DNA from: Arabidopsis thaliana
Taxonomy: Eukaryota > Streptophyta > Magnoliopsida > Brassicales > Brassicaceae
DNA: 64,000 nucleotides
Direction of reading: 5' to 3'
NCBI RefSeq assembly: GCF_000001735.4
Contig: NC_003074.8
Span: 9,300,101 to 9,364,100 of the forward strand
Part shown: positions 23,051-35,362 of the stretch, piece by piece
Layout: each line of letters begins with the position of its first letter
Numbering within the stretch: position 1 is the first letter of the stretch
The notes under the pieces: model-generated
The model's database searches: none
What the model saw: only the letters and a program-made list of their open reading frames with translations
Told to the model about the DNA's origin: nothing
Made by a program: the position numbers and the translations under genes

Positions 23051-25432
23051 AAATATTGCGAGTAAGATCATTCAATGTCTAGTTTTCACTGTTAGTAACA
23101 TAATTAGTTGGATCGGTTTCATATGTAAAGTTGTGCTTCTGTTAACTACATAAGCAAAATGCATGGGGTGTTATTGGATGGCTTTGTTTTTTTTTGTGCA
23201 CCTCTGAATTATATTTAACTCAATCAAAGTTTCGAGCATACAATCGGAGAGAACTCTTAGCTAAGGAATCCGCCACAACATTGGTTTCCCTTCTAATAGA
23301 ACGACAAACAAATAACTCAAACGATAAACATAATCTTGACATTCAATTAACATATAGACTTTTGACACATGAGTTTTCTATGGCCAAGTATTAGTTTTTG
23401 ATAAAATTCCAAGAAAAGCTGATCTTTACGTGTCGGATCTTTGACTTACAAATAATTAATTAGTTGTCAAAGACAAAGAGCATAAAATGAAAAATTCGCA
23501 CTAAGACAAATTATTCATCACGAAGGACGAACCTGTAAATTAATATGCCAACCATTCTGCTTATTTTCTTATATAAATGTCAATATCAAAGTCACCAAAT
23601 AATATCAGTTTCTTTTCTTAAATCTTAATATAAAGTGACGAACTACTGAATGGTTATTAACAAAAAAAAATAAAAAAAAAATTAGAATTGCTGAATTTAT
23701 CAAATCTAAAAACATTTCATGAGCATATTTCTCTTATTAACAGCATGTAATAAACGGATTTATATATGGATGCTTACAATGCCAACAAACTAGTATAAAT
23801 TATGGTCCATTTAAGTGGTCAATTATAAAAAGCTACTCTTATGTGAAATAATAGTTGAGGGGAAAAGAAGATAAATGATGCTGATTTTTCTTTTTAAAAA
23901 GTAATTTCTTTAATGTGCAATAAATTTTTTTTATTCAAATTGTGAATACAAGGTTGAAAGTTTTATGAGCTTATATTTCAATCGGACCAGACAAAATGAG
24001 CACATAAAGTTGTAACTAATAGTGTTGTCAAAACAATATATAAGTTGTTACCTTTTTGCATGCTCTATAAAAGACCATGCATTATTAAGGTTAAGAACTT
24101 TTGCATGTTCCTCAAAGCAATGACTCCAAAAGCTCGAGATAGGTACTGGATATATCTGTAAAGCTCATCATATTTATTCATCAACATTTAAAACAAATAG
24201 ACCGTATGAAAAAAAAAAAAAAAAAATCAAATTCAGTTATTACTCAACTTAGGACTTAACACATTCACGAAGTAATATTGCAGAACAATAATTTGTTTGA
24301 TAGTAAAAAAAAGATTCAAAAAGCTCGCGAGCCTATATAGTACATATAACAACAAAAGTATCAATTGAATGCTCATAATCATATGCAAATGTTGTAGTAA
24401 AGTGAAGCATCCACTTACAAAGTTACAATGCTATGGCCATCAATGTTATCTAAGGTAAATTATCAGTTAGACCCGCTTTGATTTGGTAATTATTGGTTTG
24501 AAAATTTTAGATGCATTATAATGGTTCCAAATGAAGAAAACAAAAAAAGTAAAGCATCCAACTAGATAAACAAAATAAATCACAAATAGTGATTTTAGAA
24601 AATCTAGATTTCCATTCGGATCTATATATACATGTCATACTAAATCATAAATTTTTATATATATTTTGTTTACTTTAAAATACGTACATCAAGAGTTTTA
24701 GAAATAGTAAACATATACATAATAAAACTTTAATTTAGAAGTTTTATTTATTCAAAAATATAAACTGTTAATATTAGATTTTTAAATGAATGGTTTTTAA
24801 AATTTATATTATTTTTGTGTAAGAAACACGATTTATTTCTTCAATCGTTTTAGCCTTTCTATTTTTTCATTGCAAGAGTTATAAAGTAACAAACATATAC
24901 ATAGTAAAATTATATTTACAAATTTAATTTGCATTACTAAGAAAAATATATATTATTAATTTTAGAGTTTAAATGAAGTGTTAAAAAAAAAGAGGGGTTT
25001 TCTTCACTTTTTTTAGTGTTTATTTTTTTTTCATTTTTCAAGGAAAAATCGGTAAATTCATATCTTATTCACTTGTTAGTTTAAAACTGAAAACAAATTT
25101 ATATTTTAACGGTATGTATATTCTAACTTTAAAACTTTAAAACTTCACTTTTAAAATTTTCAGTAGATCATATATTCAACGGTATGTGTATTTAAACAAA
25201 ATTATCCGATATTTTTTTTTAATGAAGCGGACTGGAAAATTAATCATCTAGTAGTTTTTATTTCTTTTCGTTAATTAGTTATCTAGTAGTTTTGGAAAAA
25301 CAAATTACCGATAATAAGTTTTTCACTTCGTGTTCAGTTCTAACTTCTAATGCTACCACAAAATAATTTGCTTATTTATCTAGACACTGTTATTTTGTTA
25401 ATAAAACTCCGAATGCTTTATTTTCTGTCGAC

Positions 25433-25435
<3 letters not shown>
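23051..25435. other. Gene-free AT-rich stretch with transposon debris
   Basis: No gene is supported. Two diverged copies of an AT-rich block around the words AAACATATACATA(A/G)TAAAA lie at about 24700-24800 and 24885-24990. The word CATCTAGTAGTTTT or TATCTAGTAGTTTT occurs twice at 25246-25294. I could not assign them to a family. Confidence 0.45.

Positions 25436-25488
<53 letters not shown>
25436..25488. repeat. Long (TA)n microsatellite
   Basis: About 53 bases of uninterrupted TA repeat. Overlapping ORFs on both strands exist only because TA repeats encode Ile-Tyr runs. Confidence 0.95.
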
Positions 25489-25494
<6 letters not shown>

Positions 25495-25580
25495 TTACAC
25501 ACACTGAGACACACATAACACTAGCATATACAAGTGCAGATCGATATATTGTTGACAAAAGAAAGTGTAGATAGATTCTA

Positions 25581-26137
25581 GAGCATCTTCGGTCGGTATG
25601 AATGTCCCACCATAAGTTTGGTTCACTACTCCAATTTGCAATATTATTTGTCCTTTTTCTCAGTTTACTCGTACACATACAAAAAAAAAAACGAATGATG
25701 ATAGTTTTCATACTTTGTTCTTCACGATCGTAGTAATTAGGGTCCAAAATATGATGAGTACTGAGCATTATTATATTTTCGTACATATTTTGTAACCAAA
25801 AGAGGCGACGCATAAGAAGAGTACCACTCCCATATAATCTAGTCTTTTAGATTTGATTTTAGAATCATTTACAAATTATGACATTTAAGGTTTGTTGATT
25901 ACTTGATTTTGTCTTGTTTTGAATAATTTATAGATTTTGCCATTATTCATGCTATAATAAAATGATTTTAACATGTGTTTTACTTGTTATGTTTGAGTTT
26001 AGTCGGTTCTATTTATTTTTAGGATTTAATATTTGATATAATTTACGTATGTTTGCAAAAAAATATTTTGTAAATGTATTTTTTAAAATTGTTAAATACG
26101 CAAAAGAAAATAGCAAATACGCAATTCACTGATGCTC
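25581..26137. mobile_element. Possible MITE with GAGCATC inverted ends
   Basis: The block starts TAGAGCATCTTCGG and ends CACTGATGCTCTA; the outer seven bases GAGCATC are a perfect inverted repeat, flanked by TA on both sides. Inward the arms diverge quickly. Size (557 bp), AT-richness and absence of coding fit a degenerate mariner- or Harbinger-type MITE, but the short repeat allows coincidence. Confidence 0.4.
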
Positions 26138-27639
26138 TAGCTTATAAAAAAAAACAATTAACAAATCACTTAGCTAAGGAAGCCTAAATATCTAGTTCCT
26201 TTTTTCGGTTCTAGAATTAATAGGTACTCTCTTTTTTAACAAATAAATACTCTTATTTGCCTCCTTATTTCTTCTGCTCTTTAAAATCTTCAACATTTTT
26301 GTGCCCCAAAATAAAACATTTTTTTGTAGAAAATATTATGGTTCAGGAATAAATTTGTTTTTTTCTTTCGAGTGTAAATACTTTATGAAAATGAAAAAAG
26401 TTTAGGTTTACAATCATAGATTATAATATTAAAGAAATTACCCATGGCAAAAAGAAAAGATAAAAACATGGAAGCATAATTCATTAACATGATCTCAGTC
26501 CGTCTACTCGACAATGACACGACACGAATGGAGTTGGACGAAGTGATAATTAACGATATTGAGGTTCTTCCCAAGTGGTAAGCTGGAGACGAAGGGCATA
26601 ATTCATAAATTTGATTTTGTATATGAATTAGGTAAGAACGCATTGATGCGGGAAATTTATGAAGTCGAATAAAATCAAATCGTCGTACAGTACTAATATT
26701 CCATTCGGATTAGAGAATTTATCGACTTTTTAGGTAGGCTTGTTTTTATCGTCAACAGCTAGAACCTATGATTGTCAATATAGATTGTCAATATAGATAG
26801 AAACATTAACTTATGTAGTGGTTACCAATATATATTCATGCACCGACTTGTCACAAGAAGAAATCCCACAGTCCCACTCTCCTTTGAGCTTATATGTTAC
26901 TTAGATATACATCATCGACATCAAAGTTATAATGCATTTTAACACTGTAGATCTTAATATCCTAACCTGATGAAAGAAAAAAAGCAAAAAACAAAACATG
27001 AACCAATTATTTGTCGCATACGAATGCAACTTTAAAGACATATTCATGTGTTATTATATTCCATTCGACAACACAACAAACAAGAACCAATTATTATTGT
27101 TTATAACGTTTCTTTGTTTTTTTGTCGTGGGGCAACTACTCTACCTTAGCTATTTTAACTGAAGAGTCGAATTTCTAATCCAGTGGATACGGGATACCAC
27201 ATTGGTCTGAATGTAATACGTTAGTTTCAAAGATATATGTTAATGTGAAATTATCAAAATAATTGGTTTTAGCTAGTTTTGCCACCAATGTGCATTTTTT
27301 CGAGAAGTTTACTTCTCAAAAATATTATGGTGTATCAAAAGTACGTAGTTCTAAAATAGGTAATATATATTATAACGTACTCCTCATAAAATAGGTAATA
27401 TATGAAAGATTATCAGAGTGGTTTTAGTTTGCATACCTACAAGTTTTATAAATTAGTGAAATGATTACCGGACTTCAATTGTGAAGCCCATAAACAAGAA
27501 GTTATGAGAGTCACATATAGAAGCAGTTCAAAACAATACCTAAAATAGACGGATAAACTATTTTTAGCTATATTTGATGTATGTTTCAATTTGTGAAGAT
27601 GCATATTCTCACAACAACGAACTAATGCAGGGAGCTATT

Positions 27640-28030
27640 GGATATCAGGAAGCTGAATGAGTTATTCTCAACAAATAAGGAAAAAGATAGACTTGAATAT
27701 CAAGGAAGCTACCAGACAAGAAAAGAGATATACTTAAATGTCAAGGAAGATCCCAAACAAAGGAAGGAATAGGCTTGAAGACCAAAAAAGATTCCGCTCA
27801 TTGATTCTCGGAGGACCTAGAGATTAGGATTCTGGAGAATAGTATAAATATTTTTGGATTATGCATTGAGCCGCTTAAACACTCTAGCATATTGTTATAC
27901 GTGTATAGCCTTCGAAGTCTAACAAAATCTTAGAAGGTGAGTGTTTGTAATTTTTTTGTCTTTACAAGCGTGTGCTAAAAACAGACGAAAGAATTATACT
28001 TAGATTCGTTCTTAGTCGGGGTTGTGTATA
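27640..28030 (+). mobile_element. Possible solo LTR remnant, copia-like
   Basis: Three imperfect 38-41 bp repeats around CTTGAATATCAAGGAAG (27690-27820) are followed by GATTCTCGGAGGACCTAGAG, then a TATA-like TATAAATA (27843-27850), then a pyrimidine-poor leader and AGCGTGTGCTA. That order (enhancer repeats, TATA box, short R region) is how I remember Arabidopsis copia LTRs. I find no clear terminal TG...CA with target duplication, so the borders are approximate. Confidence 0.35.
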
Positions 28031-28334
28031 TTTGGATAAAATAGGTCAAATAAAACCGAGATAATTAGAATCATTTAAGAAATCATATTATCAATAAAAA
28101 CAAGTATTAAGCGTTTCATTTGGCCCATTCCGAATCAAAAATATCTGTGTACCCTCTATATCCTTATAATTTGTCCCAAATTTTAGGGTATCAGGAGATT
28201 TGGATACATGTTCAGGTACGATAGTTACATATTTGTTTTGTTTTGTTGTTGTTAAATATATTCATGGTATTGAGATTTTAATATGTCATTTTATTCTTTT
28301 AATATAATGTGTTTTTCGTGATGAAAAATAAAAA

Positions 28335-28342
<8 letters not shown>

Positions 28343-28385
<43 letters not shown>
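28343..28385. repeat. (TA)n microsatellite after an A-tract
   Basis: About 43 bases of TA repeat directly behind a run of thirteen A. The word ATAATGTGTTTTTCGT flanks it on both sides (from about 28304 and 28383), so the repeat may have expanded within a small duplication. Confidence 0.85.
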
Positions 28386-28387
<2 letters not shown>

Positions 28388-29214
28388 GTGTTTTTCGTCC
28401 ATGGCAACATGTGAATTTGTTTTTGGAGATGATCACAATTTAATTAACAGGAATAAAGACTGAGGGTTTGGATCCTCATAGATGAGTCAAACCCAATTAA
28501 AACAAAAAAGAAAATGGTTTAAGATAAATCTCTTCTTACGTCGTTTTGCTTATTACAAGTCTCTTAAAAAATACACTTGGTTTAACATGAAACTTCAATA
28601 ATGACAAAAAAAAAAAAGAAAAAAAAAGAAACTTAACGCGAAAATACAAAACCTAACAGTGAAAACATAAAACGACCAAACAAAACTCGAACTCAAAAAT
28701 GCGAGACAAAAACCCAAATGTTTGAATCGAAACTGGGCTTAGTACTGGCTTGGGCCAACACAAAAAATAAAATAAAAAAATAAATCAGATGTATTTTATT
28801 TCCTATTTCTGCAATCTCTCACATGAAGTCGTGAACCATGTGAAAGGTCCTCATAAGATAAGCAATCCGGTACTGGTTAGGTAAGAATTTTCATGCATTT
28901 GGTGTCTTTATTAAAGTAACTGGCGTTTACAATGTATGACAGTTTCCAAATATAATTTCATTCAAAATTTTCAGTCTAGTATTGATAAATTGTTAATAAT
29001 ATCATGGAAAGGTTATCAGTCGATACACATGCTCATATTACCTTTTAGATTTAGTTTTCTAGTATAGTTACAATGAAATATTTAAAGTGTATCTATCATT
29101 GCGAAATTGGTATTCTCAAATGATTGGATGTATGCCACTTTTCATGTTAATGTTTTTTACTTGTTATACTATTACATTTTTCCATTTGTGACTAGTTTTG
29201 TCATTTGTAACCAA

Positions 29215-29238
29215 ATATATATATATATATATATATAT
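29215..29238. repeat. (TA)n microsatellite
   Basis: Twelve TA dinucleotides, with TTTGTCATTTNNAACCA-like sequence on both sides. Confidence 0.85.
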
Positions 29239-31555
29239 TTGTCATTTTTGAAACATGAGTTAAGAATTATGCTAGTGTATATTTTCAGAATGATGATGAG
29301 CTGTTGTATTCGAGTTACCAATTTCGTTTGAAGTGTTTTTAACACAACCAATTGGAAAAAAAAAATGTGGTCTTTTAATGGTTCGTTTTTTGCAATGTAC
29401 ACTTTAACTTCCTAATTCCTATTAATTCATGAAGTTTAATGTACAAACACATTTCATTGATAAAATGCCGGAAGATGTGTTTTTAAGTGGCATATTAGTA
29501 TCTGATTTGTTAGTGTGTCGCATTCCAACGTTGCCACAGATTTGTTGACTAGTTTTATCTTTCCTTTTTTTGCCAATGAACTAACATTCGATGTTGTCGT
29601 TAAGCCAAACCTTTGTCTGTTATACTCAAATCTAACGAACGTGCAAGGATCTCCAATCGAGTTTTGATTCTTATGTTAAATTTTACTATTTTTCTACTTG
29701 GTTGTCTAAAGATCGGGATAGTTAACCTACAAGGTAACATTGCTTTGGTTATCATAAAAGTCGTCGTATTTGGTTAGTTTTGTTTGCACTAGTTCAACAG
29801 TTAGTTGATTTATGATGTTTGGTCGGTCCCAGTTTCAGAATTAGCTGTAACAAGAAAAAATATTTATAAAATTAAAGTTAAGAAAAAGCACTATGTATGT
29901 AATTTTTTCCGACTTATTTATATATACCCAAGAAAATAATGCTGTGGAGTTATTGGACGGCAGAGCGAGCCGACCAACTATTGCACTTATCATCAGTGTG
30001 TACCAAACCCCTTACTAAATTATAGAAAACAAAATAAAATTATGCTTTTATTGAAAATCAACCATGTTTTAATACATTTCCCTGATATATTCAATAAATT
30101 GTAAAATAAGTCAAAATATTCACTTTTGTTTTTAGTGATAAAACCTTTTTGCTTTTATTGATACACAATGAAAATAGTACTATAAAATAGAAAACCAATA
30201 CTAGTTCTTTACAATATTCATAACCAAGTCTACAAAAATTAATGTGAACTAGTTGAATTTTTGTTTCCATAGTGTAATGTATACTAAACTGTAATGTATA
30301 TTTCAACATGGGTTATAATATTTATTTCCCATATAAATTGAATTTTCCGACCAAAATTGTAGAGCTCTTAGTTGTGATATGTAATATTACTCCCTTTTAT
30401 TCATAATTTTATAGGCTGGCGCGCATGCTTTCTCTTAGTTAAGTCATAAGTAGCACCAACAAGAAAAATGGTACACCAAATTCTATCATATTATCCCCAC
30501 AAAGTCAAGGTCTTAGACATTAAAGTTTTAATTTTTGTATCCATATGATGAAAAGAAAATAAGAAAATGAAGATCAAAGAAAAGCATGCTTGTTGGTGTA
30601 GTCACTGTAGTGTAGGTGTGTGGAAAAAACAACACATAGACAACGTTTGATTGGTTCGATGTTGGCCGTAATATGTCCCATCTTTTTTTCTCTTAAGATG
30701 TGACAATGGTGTGTTTAATTTAATTTTTCTCAATTACATCGTTGGTTTTTATTTTATTTTTGAAAAGAAACACGAATATTTGGTGATCAACATTAACCTA
30801 TACTGTAGAAGTAAGACGTCTAACCACTTAAAGTAATTAAATCACAATTCCAATATTCGTATGGATCTTGAATTCTCCACATCCAAAATAATGAATTAAA
30901 ATCATATAAGTATATCATTATAACATTTGTTATACATAAAAGACATGGTTTATAGTTTCTATTCTTGGAGGACCTCAAATATACTATAACAAGAAAAATT
31001 GCGTTTAAACTAACGAACAAAAAACATTGCGTTTATAGTAAGATTTTTAATATGTGTTCGAGTGAAAAAGAGTAGACTAAATTGTCAACTCTGTAGCCCC
31101 CACAACAGATGAGACATTGACTGAGAATTTGAGATCATCGCACACCTTCTTCATTTCTTGTCTCCTTAAAATCAATCCCTCTTTTCTTTTATAAATGATG
31201 TTTTAAACTTCTATTTTTGTTCTTAAATAGATAATATTTTCAATTTTCAATGCAAAATTAATTATAGTACTTTTGATAGTTTTTATGATTTTTATTCTGC
31301 AGATTTTTTTGTATTGGTTGATTAAACAATAAATGATATTTTAGGTTAAAAATAAACAAAAATTAAATGATTTTTTAATCTGTGTGCATTTTCCCAAAAC
31401 ATCAACTAAATAAAAATGAAGGGAGAAGTATTGCTAACATTAAACGAAGGGAGAAGTATTGTTTAAAAAATAAAATAAACTTTTTCGACATAGTAAAAAT
31501 ATTATAATTAAACTCTGCAAAAAGTTAATACAAATTGAAGAAAACAATACTAGAG

Positions 31556-31935
31556 TCATATTTCACTAATTGAGATAGGATGAACATATTCTTTTGGGTT
31601 TTGAATAGCTTTGCCATGAAGTTGGTCAAAATGCTTAGGAACAAAAGTAGAAGAATTCTGGTTATCAATGTTCTTAACCCTTGTGTTGAGGGCATCAATC
31701 TTGATGTTCAGATCATTGTAGGAGCAGTCAATTCTTGTTGTTAACTCAGCGAGCTTCTTTTCGATGGCCATTGTACTGGATGCTTGTCCTTGCACAATTT
31801 GCTGAAGCAAAGTCTTCATGTCCGAATCTTGTGCAGGAGGAGCTTGTTGTGGCTGAGTAAAACCTTGATTGTATGGAACAAAAGGTTTAGGTTGAGCTTG
31901 TTGGTTCTGTTGAATGTAAACTTGATCTTGTATAT
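31556..31935 (-). mobile_element. Ty3/gypsy (Athila-type) gag fragment
   Basis: On the minus strand an open stretch reads QQNQQAQPKPFVPYNQGF, then MKTLLQQIVQGQASSTM, IEKKLAELTTRIDCSYNDLN and GKAIQNPKEYVHPISI. The combination QGQASS-M, IEKKLAE, IDCSYNDLN and GKAIQNPKEY is characteristic of the gag C-terminal region of Athila-group gypsy elements. It ends with a stop (31556-31558) where the element would continue ITLRSG, and upstream it runs into unrelated AT sequence. It is a short relic without LTRs or polymerase. Confidence 0.8.
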
Positions 31936-31949
31936 ATATACATATTGGG

Positions 31950-32108
31950 AAATTTGTACAATTATTAATTTATAATACTAATAACACCATACAATTACAT
32001 AAGATTTTCAAAAATGTTATTACTTTATTAATTTATCGATTATATCAATTTATACACTGGTCCCAAAGAAGAATTTATTAATTTATAGAGGGCTTACTGT
32101 ACAAATTT
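31950..32108. mobile_element. Possible short TIR element abutting the gag relic
   Basis: The block begins AAATTTGTACA and ends TGTACAAATTT, a perfect 11-bp inverted repeat 159 bp apart. The words TTATTAATTTAT(A/C) recur three times inside. No target duplication is visible and there is no coding capacity. It could be a tiny MITE that broke the neighbouring gag fragment, or a chance palindrome in AT-rich DNA. Confidence 0.3.
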
Positions 32109-33583
32109 AAAACATTCTTGTTTAATTTGGATTTAGATTAAGTAAACTAAATTAAGCAATGACTTTTTAGAATATTTTAAATTTTTAGGTTTGGTTTAGA
32201 CACAAAATAATTATCAGAAATACTATGAGTGCACACAAAACAAATACTAGGTATTTTAGTGAAAATTGTGTACCCCTAGTTGGCTTGTTATTGTTATATA
32301 CCTTGCTCAATCCTATTTACTTGCAAATTTGCCCCTTTGCTCAATCCTATTTCTAAGAGTGTCATTTTTTCTTGCTGTTACAGTTTAAAACTTTAAATCT
32401 TTAGGGTGCAATCGATTGGCGAACATCTACACAATGATTCAGAGAAGGAATGAGGGGAAAGAAAAGGGTTGATAAATAGATTAAAAGTTAGATGTTATTT
32501 GTACTTATAAGTTGAGTGGATACAAAATTCCTATTTTTTTTACCTCTTTCATATTTCTTTTTACTGACTTTATTTTAACAGGATTCACTGATGAGATTTT
32601 GTATCCACCATGTTTTTACTCCAACCGACACAACTAATCAGATATTTTTATTTTTAGCTAAAGAATATACACATGTAGATGTGTGTATGAAAGACAAAAA
32701 TGTAAATGTTGATTTGGTGTATGATATGTCTTATTCATAAGTCCCAATGAAGACAGTCCTTAATCTACGGTTAGGTGGTGGCTGCTCACCTTCCTCTATT
32801 CCTTTTTTTTGTTTCTATCTTCTTTCACATCCATTTAACTATTTCGACAGACCAATAGTTCTAAGTCTAGTTTATGATAATCTTAAAAAATTAGTAGAGT
32901 CCAAGATCAGACCAATTATCTTTAGTTTGGTTACTATCTAATTGGATGATTCATAAACTAGTGACGTGCCATATCCTTACATTCTTTAGATTGTTAGAAT
33001 TTATACATAAACATTAAATAATGAATATTAATTTCACATACTATCGTTTTCATATCAAGTGTTTAACATATCAGAATTCATACGTGTGAAATATATAACT
33101 ATGATGGAAAAATATATTAACATAATAATACGTGACTTTAGTGGAGATACTAAAGTAAGACAAAGGAAAAACAGTAGAAATATCAAAGCGGCAAATAAAA
33201 TCATACAACAAGTCAAATATATAAAAAAATAGAAATTTAATTTAAACTAATTTACTTAATTTAGTAAATAAGGGCTTATACGTGATATATAATTTCAAAA
33301 CAATAATCTTATAAAAAAACAATAATCTTACGTGAAATCAGTAAATAAAGTGCTATGCAATTCTAACAAAAAAAAAAAAAAAAAAAAAAGTGCACTGTGC
33401 GGTTACTCTCCATTAATAACAAATTATTAAAAAAACAGTAGAAAAGACAGAGAGATTAAAACAAAAGGTCAAATATAATTTCAATAAAAATAATAATTTA
33501 AAAGTGATCAAATTTGTATTTAATTTTAGTTAAATCAAATCAGCCCCCACAAAAACATTAAAAAAAACTCCATTAAAGACCAA
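32109..33583. other. Intergenic upstream of the MIZ1-like gene
   Basis: AT-rich, with no gene seen. CTCAATCCTATTT is duplicated at about 32307-32355, and an A-run lies at 33368-33388. The final part should hold the promoter of the downstream gene. Confidence 0.5.
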
Positions 33584-33590
33584 TATAAGA
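33584..33590 (+). promoter_or_regulatory. TATA-like box that decides the start of the MIZ1-like gene
   Basis: TATAAGA lies only 7 bases before the first in-frame ATG (33597) but about 85 before the next (33675). If it is the TATA box, transcription begins near 33615, downstream of the first ATG. This favours translation from 33675. Confidence 0.4.
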
Positions 33591-33674
33591 GAGAACATGA
33601 GAGTCCAAACTTCATTCAATTCAAGTCTCAGTTCCAAGAATAAAAACAAAGATTTTGTATTTTCATTTAAAGAG

Positions 33675-34478
33675 ATGAAATCAATCTTAGCCAACACTTC
33701 TCTCGACTCTTCATTCTCTCTTTCTAAACGTTACTTCAATTGGAAGAAGAAGAAAGTTCAAGAAGACGACGACGAAGAAGAGGAAGAAGAAGAAGACGAT
33801 TACAACCACAACGAGAAAAAAGTCTTGACCCGTTTCAATTTCTCCTCTGACCCGACCCGACCGGATCAGTTCAATGCCCAACAGATAATGAAGAAAAAAA
33901 AGAAAAAGACTCTCGAAAAGATCCGTTACGCTCTCGGGTTCTCTAACTCGGGTCTGGGTTTCCGGGTCGTGGGTACGTTATTCGGTAACCGTCGTGGACA
34001 CGTGTACTTCGCCGTACAAGATGACCCGACTCGTTTACCTGCGGTGTTGATCCAGTTACCGACTCCAACGAGCGTTCTTGTCCGTGAAATGGCTTCAGGG
34101 CTAGTGAGAATCGCGCTCGAAACGGCTGCGTATAAGACAGATTCAAAGAAGAAGCTTTTAGAAGAGTCCACGTGGAGAACGTATTGTAACGGTAAAAAAT
34201 GTGGTTACGCGGCGAGGAAAGAGTGTGGAGAAGCGGAGTGGAAGGTGTTGAAGGCGGTTGGGCCTATAACAATGGGTGCTGGAGTTTTACCGGCGACTAC
34301 GACGACGGTGGATGAAGAAGGGAATGGAGCGGTTGGGTCCGAAAAAGGTGAACTCATGTATATGAGAGCCCGGTTCGAGCGGGTTGTCGGGTCGAGAGAC
34401 TCGGAGGCGTTTTACATGATGAACCCTGATGTGTCAAGTGGTGGACCTGAGCTTAGTGTGTATTTTCTAAGGGTTTAA
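33675..34478 (+). CDS. MIZU-KUSSEI1-like protein (DUF617)
   Basis: Intronless 267-residue protein of the plant MIZ1/DUF617 family; the founder MIZ1 is needed for root hydrotropism and acts at the ER. The N-terminus MKSILANTSLDSSFSLSKRY followed by FNWKKKK is the conserved family start, which is why I place the start here although an in-frame ATG at 33597 would add 26 residues. An acidic run of Asp/Glu comes next, then a KKKKK stretch. The DUF617 domain spans about residues 90-267: FRVVGTLFGNRRGHVYFAVQ, LIQLPTPTSVLVREMASGLV, and the typical C-terminus ending SEAFYMMNPD, GPELSVYFLRV. GC content is well above its surroundings, as in other genes here. The function of this paralogue (At3g25640 by recall) is unknown. 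Confidence 0.9.
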   Translation: MKSILANTSLDSSFSLSKRYFNWKKKKVQEDDDEEEEEEEDDYNHNEKKVLTRFNFSSDPTRPDQFNAQQIMKKKKKKTLEKIRYALGFSNSGLGFRVVGTLFGNRRGHVYFAVQDDPTRLPAVLIQLPTPTSVLVREMASGLVRIALETAAYKTDSKKKLLEESTWRTYCNGKKCGYAARKECGEAEWKVLKAVGPITMGAGVLPATTTTVDEEGNGAVGSEKGELMYMRARFERVVGSRDSEAFYMMNPDVSSGGPELSVYFLRV

Positions 34479-35158
34479 TGCGAAAAAAAGATAAGATTAG
34501 TATATGATTAAGAAGGTATTATATGACCATTTTAGTTTTTAAGAATGTGTTTTGGTTTTTGGCTTTTGTTTAGATGATGTTCAACGTATAATATTGGAAG
34601 TATCTTAATGATGTTCCAAAAGATTAGTGATTAAAAAGTGAATGCTTTATCTGGAAGCAATGTACTATGATGAATCCATATTTCTTTAACTTTTTCTTTG
34701 TGATAAATCGGAGTTATTGGCTTAATGCTATTATGCAAATGTGGTTTACATTTTTTAACTGTTACTCTTCTTTGATGTTTGCATTTTAGAGGATGGCTTG
34801 AATTCTCATGCCTAATGATAAAATCGTTAAATATTTTTTTTGGAAATTAGAAAAGCCAATAGGCGAAAGTGTAATTACTGTATATCCTTAAACTCATTAA
34901 TTGGATCAACGAAAATGTAGATAAGCACAACCTTTCATTAATGACTCCCACAAAAAAGTTTTTAGTTTGTTCCAACAGTATAGAGGTAGGCCTCATCTAA
35001 GTCAGCATGAAACACCAAACTTACTCTCCACCATCAAGCTCCGAGTAAATAACAGTACAAGATACTATGACTTTAGTCGTAATTAACAACCTAAAACAAA
35101 AAGTTTCTTGTTTATGTTGCTGATTTGGATTATTTGTTCAGCTCCGTTAGAGTAGAAA
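34479..35158. other. Intergenic between the MIZ1-like gene and the SINE
   Basis: 3' untranslated side of the MIZ1-like gene, then AT-rich sequence with no gene seen. Confidence 0.5.
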
Positions 35159-35170
35159 GGGAAACAAACA

Positions 35171-35350
35171 ATCAAGTGTCGTTAGCTCAATTGGTAAAGA
35201 TCTAGGCGAAGTTTAAAGGTCGCCGGTTCGAATGACGCTTGAGACGAAACTAATATTACATGTTGTGGTTTCGGGCCTGGGAGGATTACGGGTTTCGGCC
35301 CAGAGCCTCTTAATATTTAAAAAAAAAGAAAGAAAAAAAAGAAAAAAGAA
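35171..35350 (+). mobile_element. tRNA-derived SINE with 12-bp target duplication
   Basis: A 180-bp element lies between direct repeats GGGAAACAAACA (35159-35170 and 35351-35362). Its head resembles a tRNA: A-box TTAGCTCAATTGG (35182-35194) and B-box GGTTCGAATGA (35225-35235), about 43 bases apart as in a real tRNA gene, which would give an internal RNA polymerase III promoter. The tRNA-unrelated body follows (TTTCGGGCCTGGGAGGATTA...), and the 3' end is an A-rich tail of about 30 bases with scattered G. It does not fold as an intact tRNA because the 3' acceptor half is replaced. This is the structure of a plant SINE moved by LINE machinery. I do not assign a family name. Confidence 0.9.
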
Positions 35351-35362
35351 GGGAAACAAACA

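Larger units (their letters stand above)
26138..31555. other. Gene-free AT-rich stretch
   Basis: No gene is supported over 5.4 kb. Contents: an LTR-like block (27640-28030), two TA microsatellites (28343-28385 and 29215-29238) and poly-A/T tracts. The ORFs at 26383-26643, 29107-29331 and 30091-30309 have no recognisable domain and lie in frame-poor AT-rich DNA. Confidence 0.5.

Noticed and set aside
25350..25813. ORFs on both strands with Ile-Tyr runs
   Set aside because: They arise from the (TA)n microsatellite.
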